This document shows positions 1-8,185 of a stretch of 64,000 bases of DNA, piece by piece; the stretch's first letter is position 1, and the number at the start of each line of letters is the position of its first letter. A model generated the notes under the pieces. That model did no database searches, was not told the DNA's origin, and saw only the letters and a list, made by a program, of their open reading frames with translations. Both the position numbers and the translations under genes were made by a program. Source of the DNA: an uncultured Jannaschia sp. (lineage in GTDB: Bacteria; Pseudomonadota; Alphaproteobacteria; Rhodobacterales; Rhodobacteraceae); contig NZ_CANLTR010000010.1 of NCBI RefSeq assembly GCF_947494055.1, positions 61,377-125,376 of the forward strand, in the 5' to 3' direction.

Positions 1-157
1 TGCGTCCGTTGCCGTCAAGTGGGCAGAGTCCGGCTCTGGAGCCATCGCAGTCGGGTCATGTTGTAAGCGATGTTGGTCAGCGTGATCGCGGCCTTGGCGC
101 GGGCCAGACCGATCGTGCGGATCGTCCCCCAGACGGCCTCCGTGTCGCCGGGAGGGG

Positions 158-190
158 GCGGCCCCCCCGGGAAGGCCCCGGGGGGGCCGC
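158..190. repeat. GC-rich inverted repeat inside the IS5 transposase
   Basis: Perfect 14-bp arms at 158-171 and 177-190 flank a 5-nt loop. The hairpin lies in about 70 nt separating the transposase segments ending KARMGL and beginning IRTIGLARAK, which are adjacent in family members as I recall them. It is therefore probably a secondary insertion. Confidence 0.7.
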
Positions 191-286
191 ATTCAGCCCC
201 ATGCGGGCCTTCTGCTGTGCGAAGACGTGCTCGACCTTCGAGCGGACCGTCGACTTGCGGCCGTTGGCGCGAGAGGTGCGCTGCGG

Positions 287-330
287 CATCCATTGCCCGT
301 CAGGGTATTGCGAAGCAATGTCCCGAAAGG
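287..330. repeat. 44-bp palindromic element, copy 1 (in the IS5 transposase)
   Basis: These 44 bp align without gaps, 35/44 identical, to 62811-62854, which lies in an unrelated IS903-like transposase gene. The similarity stops sharply on both sides. The core is an imperfect hairpin (GGG and ATTGC arms pair with GCAAT and CCC). On the minus strand it reads RDIASQYPDGQWM in frame with the downstream transposase sequence but out of frame with the upstream part. Confidence 0.75.
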
Positions 331-976
331 GGGGCGGCCGCGCGGCTTCTTGCGGTGGACCTGACTGGTCATTCCGTTCGCCTTCAACCAGCGCTCGTTC
401 TCGGCGGAGCGGTATGCAGAATCCGCCCAGACGTCACGGGCGGTGTTCGCCGTCTGGATCAGGCCTTCGCGCAGCCGGGCGCCGTCGTGCTGCGCGGCGT
501 CCGTCACGATCTGGCGGCGGATCAACCCGTGCATCCGGTCGATGCTGACATGCGACTTGTCGCCGTAGATCGGGATCGCAATGTCGACGGGCTTCGAGCC
601 ATCGGCATGCGCCTTGGCTTTGCTGTATTTGACCGTCCAGCGACCATCGACATCCTTCTGTGCCGCCTTCGCGGGCTTCTCCGGCCAGATCTCCGAGGCC
701 GTCTTCCCGGCCTTGATCGCGGCCTTCTCGCCATGGGTGTTCCTTTGACGCGGCGCCGCGACGAGGCTCGCATCCACGATCTGACCCGAGCGCGGGATGA
801 ACCCCGCCTGGTTGATCGCCAGGTCCATTTCCGCGAACAGGACGTCCAGCGCATCCGCCCGGATCAGCGCCTCGCGAAAGTCCCAGAGCGTGTTCGCGTC
901 TGGCACCGTATCGGCGATCCCGAGCCCACAGAAACGCATCCAACTCAACCTATCGCGGACCATCCGTTCGTTCCGC

Positions 977-1009
977 GGGACATCGATCCACTGGATCAAT
1001 GTCTGTCCC
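977..1009. repeat. palindromic, apparently in-frame insertion in the IS5 transposase
   Basis: The arm at 977-990 pairs with 992-1009, with one mismatch and a 4-nt GACA duplication. On the minus strand it encodes the QTLIQWIDVP stretch (about residues 82-91). That stretch sits where relatives have only a few residues between HGLSL and VRDRLSWMRF. About 42 extra nt keep the reading frame, as in protein-coding palindromic elements of other alphaproteobacteria. The comparison with relatives is from memory. Confidence 0.55.
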
Positions 1010-1318
1010 GCTCCACCCTCCAGGCTCAGCCCATGCAGGCTCTGCAAGACTAGCATCCGGAACTTCAGCACCACGTCCATCGCCGGACGCCCGCCCTTGG
1101 AGCTGCGTGGCCGGCCCGCTGCGCGCTCGAGGATTGGCCGGAAGCGCTCGAACTCCACCGTCGCGCTCAGCGTCTCCAGCGGATCGCCCCCGGCCGAGAT
1201 CTCCGCCAGCCGGTCCTCGACGCTCCAGAACCCCGACTGCTTCGACATCGCAACCTCCCCCGTCTCAAGGGGAGTGAATCATTACAGGCCACAGAGCGGT
1301 AGAGGTTTCCGGAGGTGT

Positions 1319-1328
1319 CCACCTGAAC
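1319..1328. repeat. target-site duplication of the IS903-like element
   Basis: The 10-bp CCACCTGAAC occurs here and again at 2378-2387, on the two sides of the IS. Its length (9-10 bp, depending on where the element end is drawn) fits the IS903 subgroup of IS5. The intact duplication means the element is recent or at least not rearranged. Confidence 0.8.
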
Positions 1329-2377
1329 GACGTTGTTGCGCAAATCGCTGCAGGGATTCACTTGGCTAATCCTGACGGTTAGGTCAGGCTTATGCCCAAG
1401 CCTTCTCCGACGCGCTACCGCACGACGAATTGGTCAGCCTACAACGCCTCACTGCGCAAGCGGGGCTCGTTGTCGGTCTGGTTTGATCCCGACATGATCT
1501 GGCATGCGGAGAAGTCCGGTAAGCGAGGCCGGCCCGAGACCTTTTCGGATGCCGCGATCCAGACCTGCCTGACGCTGAAAGTGCTCTTCGGTCTCCCGCT
1601 GCGTCAGACGGTTGGGCTAGTCGAGAGCCTGATCCGGATGGCCGGGCTCGACTGGCCGATGCCAGACTATTCGACGCTTTGCCGACGCCAGGCGCGGATC
1701 TCGGTGCAGATCCCGTATCGCGCCTCCGGACAGCCGCTGGCCCTGCTCATAGACAGCACCGGCATCAAGTTCCGCGGTGACGGCGAGTGGTTGGCCCGCA
1801 AACATGGCGCCTCGCGTCGAAGACAATGGAGGAAGGTCCATATCGCCATGGACGCAGGCACGGGTGATGTTCGCGCGGTCGAGTTCACCTCGAGCCGTCA
1901 GGGCGACAGCCCCCTGCTGCCGGAGTTGTTGGCGCAGATCCCGGTCGACGAGCCGGTGAAGACCGTCACCGCCGACGGCGCCTATGACACGCGACGATGC
2001 CATGGCGCAATCATCGACCGAGGCGCCGATGCGGTCATCCCGATCCGTCGCAACGGCCGCGCCTGGAAGGAGGACTGTCCCGCTGCCAGCGCGCGAAACG
2101 AGATCCTGCGGGCAACCCGGCATCTGGGCCGGGCACTATGGAAAAGATGGGCGGGATACCATGTTCGAAGTCGCGTCGAGGCCAGGATGAACTGCCTGAA
2201 GCTCTTCGGCGAAAGGATCATGTCACGAGAGCCCAACCGTCAGACCGCCGAAATCCAGATCCGCATTGCCATCATGAACCGCGTCTCAGCCCTCGGCAGA
2301 GCCGAGATCGACGCCGTCGTCTGACCTCAAGTGGGAAAGGGCTAACTCACTCTTCAAGCTGCTTTGTGCAACATCGC
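1329..2377 (+). mobile_element. complete IS903-like element (IS5 family)
   Basis: The element is about 1.05 kb. Its terminal inverted repeats are related: CGTTGTTGCGCAAA near 1331-1344 and, on the other strand, CGATGTTGCACAAA near 2363-2376. It has one transposase gene and a flanking direct repeat. A degenerate relative in the opposite orientation lies at 62621-63726. Confidence 0.85.
1392..2324 (+). CDS. IS5-family transposase, IS903 subgroup
   Basis: A 310-residue DDE transposase, full length for the subgroup. The N-terminus has the typical NWSAYNASLRKRGSLSVWF signature. The first catalytic Asp is in LIDSTGIKF, the second in TADGAYDTR, and the C-terminal Glu is expected in the SRVEARMNCLKLFGERI region. 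The start ATG follows the left inverted repeat by about 50 bp. No frame damage is visible, and with both ends and a target duplication present it could be active. The degenerate copy near 63 kb shares much of the protein sequence, so both belong to one IS type. Confidence 0.9.
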   Translation: MPKPSPTRYRTTNWSAYNASLRKRGSLSVWFDPDMIWHAEKSGKRGRPETFSDAAIQTCLTLKVLFGLPLRQTVGLVESLIRMAGLDWPMPDYSTLCRRQARISVQIPYRASGQPLALLIDSTGIKFRGDGEWLARKHGASRRRQWRKVHIAMDAGTGDVRAVEFTSSRQGDSPLLPELLAQIPVDEPVKTVTADGAYDTRRCHGAIIDRGADAVIPIRRNGRAWKEDCPAASARNEILRATRHLGRALWKRWAGYHVRSRVEARMNCLKLFGERIMSREPNRQTAEIQIRIAIMNRVSALGRAEIDAVV

Positions 2378-2481
2378 CCACCTGAACCGGCTTTGCTTAC
2401 GTTGAGATGATCGCTATGAAACAAGTAGGAAAGAGGTTGGCTCCGTAAAATAAAATATACAATTTCAGAGGGATTATTTGA

Positions 2482-3474
2482 GTGGCCAAAATAATAACCG
2501 GCAAAGAAACAGCAAAACAAGCCCGTAAAGTCTGTACGGCAGTTGGCGAGATTTTTCTCGCCGTCTCGTACTGGGGGGGAGGTGCGACTAAAGCGTTAAA
2601 ACTTTCTGCCCGAGCGAAGAATGTCCATGTTGTTCTCAACGTTGCGCACGGCGGTACAAACCCGGAAGAACTTGAGGCATTAATGAAGATGCTTCCTGGT
2701 CACGTTCGAGTTCACCCAACGCTGCACGCCAAAATGTACGCATCGGAAAAACGAGCGGTGCTTGGTTCGGCAAATGCGTCTGCTCCTGGTTTAAACTGGG
2801 GAGGAACTGGGCATGCCGAAGCCGGGGTAGTAATGAAAGGCACAGACGCACAGGCGGTGCTTAAGCTGGCAAAGAAGTTTTACGATGAAGGCCAAGATGC
2901 GTCCGATAAACACCTCCAAACATGTCGAGAACGTTTTGGTCGCCGACCTCTCGCTGCTACTTTGAGCGGTATTTCAAAGCCGAAGGGTGGTGCAGGAACT
3001 GAGGATCCAGTCAGTACGCTCCTCCACCGCTCCGACGTGTTCGGACCATTGCCAGTCATCATTTCTGAAGGAACAGCCAATCCGAAAATTCTGGAGAAGG
3101 ACTGGAATGAACAGCGGTCTGCGGCTGAAGAGCTACCCGAAAATGCGCCTTACAACGCGTCGGAATGGAGCTACTTCCAATGGGATCTAGATGCCCGTTA
3201 CCGAGGCAAAGCCTGCTTGGAAATCCATAAGAAAGTTGATGACCATCTGTCGCTCCATGTTGTACAGCCAATTTTTCACCAGGGTAAGGTAGGGACGTTT
3301 GCGCGCAACCTCAGTTGGCCCATTGTCGGGGATCTAGGACAGTATTGGCGTGGAAAGGTACGCAACATTCCAAGAGATAAAAAGCTCATTCGAGTGCATG
3401 AGGCACTAAGCAATCATGACTATTTGACCGGGTGGGACGTTTATGCAGAGCTAAGGACCTCGAGTTCTGCGTGA
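2482..3474 (+). CDS. phospholipase D-like nuclease-family protein
   Basis: A 330-residue protein with a GTG start. The N-terminal third has one PLD-type active-site motif: H82-A-K84, an acidic E89 where Asp is usual, then GSAN at 95-98. A single HKD motif per chain usually means a homodimer, as in PLD-type endonucleases such as BfiI and NgoFVII. The C-terminal two thirds (about residues 140-330) match nothing I know. No signal peptide or membrane segment is visible, so it is probably cytoplasmic. Base composition is lower in GC than the surroundings and the gene directly follows the IS. It faces the DUF262-HEPN pair tail to tail. It may be a nuclease of a defence system; substrate and partner are not shown by the sequence. 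Confidence 0.7.
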   Translation: MAKIITGKETAKQARKVCTAVGEIFLAVSYWGGGATKALKLSARAKNVHVVLNVAHGGTNPEELEALMKMLPGHVRVHPTLHAKMYASEKRAVLGSANASAPGLNWGGTGHAEAGVVMKGTDAQAVLKLAKKFYDEGQDASDKHLQTCRERFGRRPLAATLSGISKPKGGAGTEDPVSTLLHRSDVFGPLPVIISEGTANPKILEKDWNEQRSAAEELPENAPYNASEWSYFQWDLDARYRGKACLEIHKKVDDHLSLHVVQPIFHQGKVGTFARNLSWPIVGDLGQYWRGKVRNIPRDKKLIRVHEALSNHDYLTGWDVYAELRTSSSA

Positions 3475-3624
3475 ATTTTACGGCGCTTTAAGTTGTGTGC
3501 TCGCAGCGTCGATCAATATAGGCTCAAGGCGGAAATGCAGCAGTGCGGCAAGTTAGGTGCCTCGCGGCAACTGCGATATCGTCACTTTCGTCACATAGTG
3601 GATATTCAGCGAAATCGCTCGAGT

Positions 3625-4284
3625 TTACTTTGCTTTTGTGAGCGCAAGCAAGCTATCGAGCTTCTTGTCCACAGGATCAATAAGATTCAATAATTTTTGG
3701 ATCTTTGAGAGTTCATCTTTCGGATCCGGCCTTTTGGCAGTGTGAATTGAAGGAGCTTTATGGGCGTAGTCGCCTCGAGACATTCCGAAGTTGTCGATCT
3801 CAGAAAGAAATAGTCGGTCAATATCCACAGGATCTATTCCAATCGGAATCAGCATTGAAAGTATATTTCTCTCCCGAACGCCGTGATTGTCCCTTGAAAT
3901 CCGCTGGACAAAAGAGCATGTGCAATCATTCAGTCTTTGCTTTATTTCGATCTCGGATGGCCACGCCTTCTTCTTGCTAGGTTCGGGAGGGTCGATGGTG
4001 TGGGGCGGAAGCCCATGCTCACGGCCACTAAAACCCATCAGAGCAATGGCCGGCAATGATACTTTGCCAGTAGTACGACATTGAGAAAGAGCACTCTTGG
4101 CTATTTCAATCGCTCGAACTTCAAAATATTCCTCTATAGCTGCGTGGCACAAAACTCTGAACGCGACAACTCCTGTGAAAACACGCTCGCGATAATCTCC
4201 CATAGGATTGAACTTGGCCGGAAGAAGGTGCTTTCGCAATGATTGAGCATTTTTCTTCAACTCTCTGTAATGGCTGGATGGCAC
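3625..4284 (-). CDS. HEPN-domain protein, putative ribonuclease partner of DUF262
   Basis: A 219-residue protein starting at GTG, 6 nt after the stop of the DUF262 gene, so the two are probably translationally coupled. The C-terminal half has the layout of the RiboL-PSP/MAE_28990-type HEPN families: NHGVRERNI (about 133-141), a helix pair, then R170-GDYA-H175, an Rx4H motif that fits the HEPN ribonuclease active site. HEPN proteins next to DUF262 are known in restriction-like and toxin-antitoxin-like loci. Low GC suggests recent transfer. Assignment rests on the motif and neighbour; overall similarity is weak and it could be a non-catalytic HEPN protein. Confidence 0.6.
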   Translation of the reverse strand: MPSSHYRELKKNAQSLRKHLLPAKFNPMGDYRERVFTGVVAFRVLCHAAIEEYFEVRAIEIAKSALSQCRTTGKVSLPAIALMGFSGREHGLPPHTIDPPEPSKKKAWPSEIEIKQRLNDCTCSFVQRISRDNHGVRERNILSMLIPIGIDPVDIDRLFLSEIDNFGMSRGDYAHKAPSIHTAKRPDPKDELSKIQKLLNLIDPVDKKLDSLLALTKAK

Positions 4285-4290
4285 TGGCAG

Positions 4291-5457
4291 TCACCCATTA
4301 AATTGAATTCGGCCATCAACAGTATGGGGAAGGGCAAGCTGCAAACCACAGACAGCATTCAAAGTCTCACCCCATTTTCTTAAACGGATCACGGTGTTCG
4401 GTATGCCCGCAGTATCACTCTCTATAGCATCCTTAAACCCTGGGTCAGAGAAAAGCTCATTGTATGCAGGGCGGAGCAGTTCAGAGTTTTCTTCCATAGA
4501 CTCCCTAACCTCCGCCTCTGATGCATAATATGAGAGCGCGTCGAATATGGCGCGATTGAATGATCGGGAACCGGGCTTGCGAGCAAGCTGATCCTCGAAA
4601 ACCCTAAAAAGCGTTCTTATTCCTTCATCAAGCGAGCCGGATAGCTGACGGAAGGTTTGCTCATTTTGCCCCCAGCTATCATTTCCCTGTATGCACGTTT
4701 CATCGAGAAAACTCTTCATACGCCCTCGATAGTCCGCGAGGTGGGTTTGAAACGCCAGATACCGAACAAGGATCTCCACGTCTCTCATCCGAGGATCTGG
4801 GCTTGATCGCCCAAGAAGACGTTGGATTTCTCTTGAATCGGCGGAAAAATCATCGACGAATGTAGTGAACGGCCCTGGAGCGATCGCTTGGCGCAATTCC
4901 TGTGGCGAAAGCTTCACGCTTTGAGTGTTCAACCTCAAGAACACCTGATAGAGAAAATCTCTATTCGGCCAGTTCCGAATAATTACTGTTCTTATTGTGT
5001 AATTGAGGAATGAATTCAAGTCCCCCTCAAGTGCAGCGTCGGCCTCCATTCGGGAATAACGCACCCGTTGGAGGTCACGTCTCGCGTGTAAGCCTGACAA
5101 CGCAAATCCCTCCCCAGGCCCCTCTCCGCCACCGGTGAATTTGAGCAGGGAAAGTAGCCTTTGCTTGCCGTCCAGAACCAGATACCGCCCCTTCTCGGTC
5201 GGGATCTCGGCAAGGACAAGCTGCGGTATTGGGAGACCAATAAGTATCGACTCGATAAAGAGACTCTTTCTTGAATTACTCCAAGCATCCCGCCTCTGGA
5301 AATTTGGATTGAGTTGGATGTTTCCCCGACGTAGTTGATTTAGAAGCGTTTCAACGGTCCAATCCGTCGAGTATAGAACTGCCTCAGAAAACCGAGCAAA
5401 GCTGTCCTCCTGGACCTCTGGTTCGTCCTCGTCTTCAAACTCAAACTCGTCAGCCAT
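4291..5457 (-). CDS. DUF262 domain protein (ParB/GmrS-like)
   Basis: About 388 residues. A very acidic N-terminus (residues 2-18) precedes a DUF262 domain: NPNFQRRDAW (50-59), then DGKQR (96-100), the conserved ParB-like NTPase/nuclease signature, and RLNTQSVKLS further on. DUF262 is the N-terminal half of GmrSD-type modification-dependent endonucleases. Here no HNH-type DUF1524 half was seen, so a separate effector, perhaps the adjacent HEPN protein, may act in its place. I prefer the ATG at 5457; a TTG at 5472 would add five residues. It is first gene of the pair with the HEPN gene and is also AT-rich for this genome. Confidence 0.75.
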   Translation of the reverse strand: MADEFEFEDEDEPEVQEDSFARFSEAVLYSTDWTVETLLNQLRRGNIQLNPNFQRRDAWSNSRKSLFIESILIGLPIPQLVLAEIPTEKGRYLVLDGKQRLLSLLKFTGGGEGPGEGFALSGLHARRDLQRVRYSRMEADAALEGDLNSFLNYTIRTVIIRNWPNRDFLYQVFLRLNTQSVKLSPQELRQAIAPGPFTTFVDDFSADSREIQRLLGRSSPDPRMRDVEILVRYLAFQTHLADYRGRMKSFLDETCIQGNDSWGQNEQTFRQLSGSLDEGIRTLFRVFEDQLARKPGSRSFNRAIFDALSYYASEAEVRESMEENSELLRPAYNELFSDPGFKDAIESDTAGIPNTVIRLRKWGETLNAVCGLQLALPHTVDGRIQFNG

Positions 5458-5757
5458 AGCCAAATTTCCCAATATTCCGTCGTGACACTAAGAGGGTAGC
5501 TTCACATGCTAAAACGATTAGTTGCCTTGTCAGCCATTTTTTCGTCATTAACATGGTCAGAATTTCGCCCTCGTCCTGCGGCGCCTCCTCTACATAGTTC
5601 CCAGACAGATTCCTTCTCCATGTACTTGCTCCGCGGTATGTGTAGCGAACGACCGCTTCATCTTATTGTAGGCCTTTGGCCATAGGCGCAGCGAACGGCC
5701 GCCCTCCGCCCTCCCGAGACATTCCAGGCATCTCAGCCCCCTTGGTTTTCATCCGGA
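5458..5757. other. intergenic region with two GCGAACGRCCGC motifs
   Basis: No gene recognised. It should contain the promoter of the DUF262-HEPN pair. The 12-bp motif GCGAACGACCGC (5645-5656) recurs as GCGAACGGCCGC (5691-5702), and a related GCGAACGAGCG is near 19433. It is probably debris of a dispersed intergenic repeat. The composition rises back to high GC within this stretch, so the island border is here. Confidence 0.4.
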
Positions 5758-6624
5758 CTAGCCGACGAAGACCACCCCGATCCGTCCGACGCTCTTCTCG
5801 CCCTCCCTTGCAAACCGCGCCCATCCGAGCTGCGGCCGGTACGCCGCCCCGGCATCGAGGCAGATCGTCCGGTAGTCCTCCACCCCGTCCATCTGCAGCA
5901 GTTCGCCGGTCGTCTCCGCCAGCGATGTTCTGACCGCCGGCGTATGCCCATGTACGACGACTGTCGGTCCGATCCAGCGTTGCCCGGTTTCGGGATCGAC
6001 ATCCCATCCGCCCTGCCAGGTCAGGGACTCATTACGGATCCATGCCCAGTGTTTGTCGTCGTCCACAGGGCGGTCCCGCGCGAGATGGATGTCGTCCGGG
6101 GTGCACGGGTCCAGCCCGGCATGCACGAAGAGCAGGTCGCCGATCCGGAGATGTGACGGCGCCGCCTTGATGGCGGCAACGTAGGTGTCGGGGATCGCTG
6201 CGCAGAGACACCTCCGTGCCCGAGACCATGGTCTTCGCTCCCATCCAGGGTCAATTTCGCGCATGACGGTCTTGCCGCCGTTCGCAAGCCATGTCTCCGG
6301 ATCGTCGTCTATGGCTTCAAGCAGTGCCAACTCATGATTCCCAGGCAGGAGGACCGATTGATCAGCATTTGCGGCATTGGCTGCGTCCATCGCGAGGTCG
6401 ATCGCCCGGAGGCTGTCCGGACCGCGGTCGATGATGTCCCCGAGGAAGACGACGAGACGTTCGGTCCCCAGGGCCCGTGGTGTTCTTGCAATCTCTTTAA
6501 GACAGCCTGCAAGCAGATCGGCCTGCCCATGCACGTCGCCGATCGCGAAGACCTCGAGATCGGCTGGTATCGACCCCGGCAGGGCGCGCGGCGGAAGCGA
6601 CGCAAGCTCCAGTCCCGGGGCCAT
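5758..6624 (-). CDS. metallophosphoesterase (PPP-type phosphatase)
   Basis: About 288 residues, a calcineurin-like metallophosphatase. Metal-binding motifs appear in order: GDVHG, GDIIDRG, GNHE, then later VHAG and VHGHTP. This is the bacterial PPP/diadenosine tetraphosphatase-like pattern. It could act on phosphoproteins or nucleotides; the sequence does not decide. I chose the ATG at 6624 because a GGGAG lies 9 nt upstream; a GTG at 6645 would add seven residues. It follows an MbcA-like gene and an AAA ATPase gene on the same strand with a 57-nt gap, so the three may be co-transcribed. No signal peptide is seen. Confidence 0.85.
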   Translation of the reverse strand: MAPGLELASLPPRALPGSIPADLEVFAIGDVHGQADLLAGCLKEIARTPRALGTERLVVFLGDIIDRGPDSLRAIDLAMDAANAANADQSVLLPGNHELALLEAIDDDPETWLANGGKTVMREIDPGWERRPWSRARRCLCAAIPDTYVAAIKAAPSHLRIGDLLFVHAGLDPCTPDDIHLARDRPVDDDKHWAWIRNESLTWQGGWDVDPETGQRWIGPTVVVHGHTPAVRTSLAETTGELLQMDGVEDYRTICLDAGAAYRPQLGWARFAREGEKSVGRIGVVFVG

Positions 6625-6681
6625 GTGAGATGTCTCCCGAAACACCGATCAACCTGTCCTCTGTATGCCCTACTTTCCGTA

Positions 6682-7092
6682 CTAAATGTACTGCAGGTGG
6701 GCGAGCACGATCCGCATACCTTCGATCCCGTCATCCAGCATCAGATCGAGGGGTCGGCGTCCACCGAAGTCCGGTCCTGTGTTCGGCCGCATGACCCACG
6801 TAGTCGCAAGAGGTCCTTCGAACGCTCGATGACCGCCTTCGTAAAGGGCGACAAGCAAACCGGCCCGCTTGACCTGCCCGACCTCGAACGGCCCTTCGTA
6901 GGAGCCTGCCGCAATGCGGGCCCAGACTACCCCCGGAACATCGAGTAGCCGCGCCGCCTCGTCGGGCGTGAGTGACCAGGCTCTGGTGATCCGCCTCATG
7001 GCCTTCGAGATCACGTAGATCGCCTCCGGCTGGGTAACGCGACCGTCCGCGTCGACGACGGTCTTGGACCTGTCATTTGCCTTGCGGTCCAT
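6682..7092 (-). CDS. MbcA/ParS/Xre-type antitoxin-domain protein
   Basis: About 136 residues. The C-terminal part has the DUF2384 (MbcA/ParS/Xre toxin-binding) pattern: NTGPDFGGRRPLDLM followed by a helix ending in IVLAHLQYI. The middle section (ISKAMRRITRAWSLTPDEAARLLDV) resembles the Xre-like helical domain. Such proteins usually neutralise a RES-domain toxin, but no RES gene is adjacent. The start is the third of three consecutive ATGs; it is 6 nt from a GGGAG that overlaps the stop of the AAA ATPase gene, so translation is probably coupled. It may be an orphan antitoxin or a regulator for the neighbouring AAA ATPase. Confidence 0.65.
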   Translation of the reverse strand: MDRKANDRSKTVVDADGRVTQPEAIYVISKAMRRITRAWSLTPDEAARLLDVPGVVWARIAAGSYEGPFEVGQVKRAGLLVALYEGGHRAFEGPLATTWVMRPNTGPDFGGRRPLDLMLDDGIEGMRIVLAHLQYI

Positions 7093-7102
7093 CATCATCT
7101 CC

Positions 7103-8185
7103 CTAGTGCAGCATCGGCATGGCGAGCGCCGCCTTGGCCCGCGACACGCAGCGCTGGATCGTCCGCAGGCTGAGAGCGGCACCGTCGGGTGTCCGCTCGA
7201 GCAACGAGAGGATTGCCGCCGTGGCCTCGTCCGGCAGTCCGTGGGTGCACGCCTGCCGGACCGCGAAGTCCTGAAGATGCTGCCTGGTCGGACCGGACAG
7301 GTGCAGTGCCGGGCAGCGGCTCAGAAGCGGCGCGGACAGCCCCTCGGTCGTGTTGGCGGTCAGCACCCAGCCGATCCAGCACATGTCGAAGCGGACCCGG
7401 AAGTACGGGCAGGACCACGCCGCCGCCGTCGATCGATCGAGAAGCGGCAGCAGGGCCTGCGCGAGGTCGTGCGCGGTGCCGGACTTCGACCCGACGGACC
7501 CGGCCTTCTCGATCTCGTCGATCACGATCAGAGGATTGGCGACACGATGTGCCAGGATCATCTCAAGCACCCGCCCCGGCCCGGCGGACGCCCAGCCGAC
7601 CTGAGAGCCGACGATTGCAAACCCCGCGGGCTCGCTCGTGGCATCGACGATCGTCGTGGGGGCCCCAACGAGCGATCCGAGCGTCCGAGCCCAGTGGCTC
7701 TTTCCGATCCCCGGCGGCCCGACGAGCAGCAGCGACGGCAGGCGCAGGCCGGGATCGCCCTCGCGGACCGAGCGCCGCATCGCATGCCAGACGGTTTCGG
7801 TGGCCGGCGCCATCCACGGCATGTCGGCGTGCAGGGCGGCGGCGATCTCGTCGGCGCGGTGCTCGGTCGGGATCCCTACGAGATCGGCACCATCACGCAA
7901 CACGGCAAGCCGGGCACGGGTCGCGGCGGACAGATGCGCGAGACCGGTGGCGGCCTCGGCGCGGTCGTGGAGGGCGCGGGCGCGGCGATGGATACGGATC
8001 TTGTCGGACCGGGGCAGGCAGAGCTGCCATAAATGGATGTCCTCGTCACCGTCCGACGGCATCCCAGGGTTGTTTCCGGTCCGCTGCCCCCGAAGCTGCG
8101 CCAAGTGCGCGTACAGACGGCGCTCGATGTCTGTGACGGAAGGCACTTCGGCAAAGCGCGCGGCCACGATGGGGATGCGGGGCAT
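7103..8185 (-). CDS. AAA family ATPase
   Basis: 360 residues. Walker A is GPPGIGKS (156-163), Walker B is LIVIDEIEK (219-227), and TANT near residue 295 fits sensor 1. The order and LSRCPALHL resemble the Lon/ClpX-like AAA+ core, but there is no Lon protease domain. The first 150 residues are unassigned. The start ATG has AAAGGA just upstream. It leads the AAA / MbcA-like / phosphatase run. A role in remodelling a protein partner is inferred; the partner is unknown. Confidence 0.75.
   Translation of the reverse strand: MPRIPIVAARFAEVPSVTDIERRLYAHLAQLRGQRTGNNPGMPSDGDEDIHLWQLCLPRSDKIRIHRRARALHDRAEAATGLAHLSAATRARLAVLRDGADLVGIPTEHRADEIAAALHADMPWMAPATETVWHAMRRSVREGDPGLRLPSLLLVGPPGIGKSHWARTLGSLVGAPTTIVDATSEPAGFAIVGSQVGWASAGPGRVLEMILAHRVANPLIVIDEIEKAGSVGSKSGTAHDLAQALLPLLDRSTAAAWSCPYFRVRFDMCWIGWVLTANTTEGLSAPLLSRCPALHLSGPTRQHLQDFAVRQACTHGLPDEATAAILSLLERTPDGAALSLRTIQRCVSRAKAALAMPMLH

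Larger units (their letters stand above)
15..1248 (-). pseudogene. IS5-family (IS5 subgroup) transposase, disrupted
   Basis: This encodes a DDE transposase of the IS5 group. The first frame (from 1248) holds the N-terminal region, the first catalytic Asp in GQIVDASLV (about residue 159) and the second in VWADSAYRS (about residue 276). It then leaves frame near position 320. The third acidic residue (VEHVFAQQK) is in another frame around 220-250, and the C-terminal RTIGLARAKAAITL is in a third frame around 80-120. Three insertions explain the damage: a palindrome at 977-1009, seemingly in frame; a 44-bp element at 287-330, net +41 nt, which shifts the frame; and a GC hairpin at 158-190 within a longer insert. 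The expected gene length comes from memory of the family. Almost certainly inactive. The terminal inverted repeats were not resolved. Confidence 0.85.

Noticed and set aside
2388..5757. CRISPR or prophage origin of the AT-richer island
   Set aside because: No repeat-spacer pattern, integrase or phage structural gene is present.
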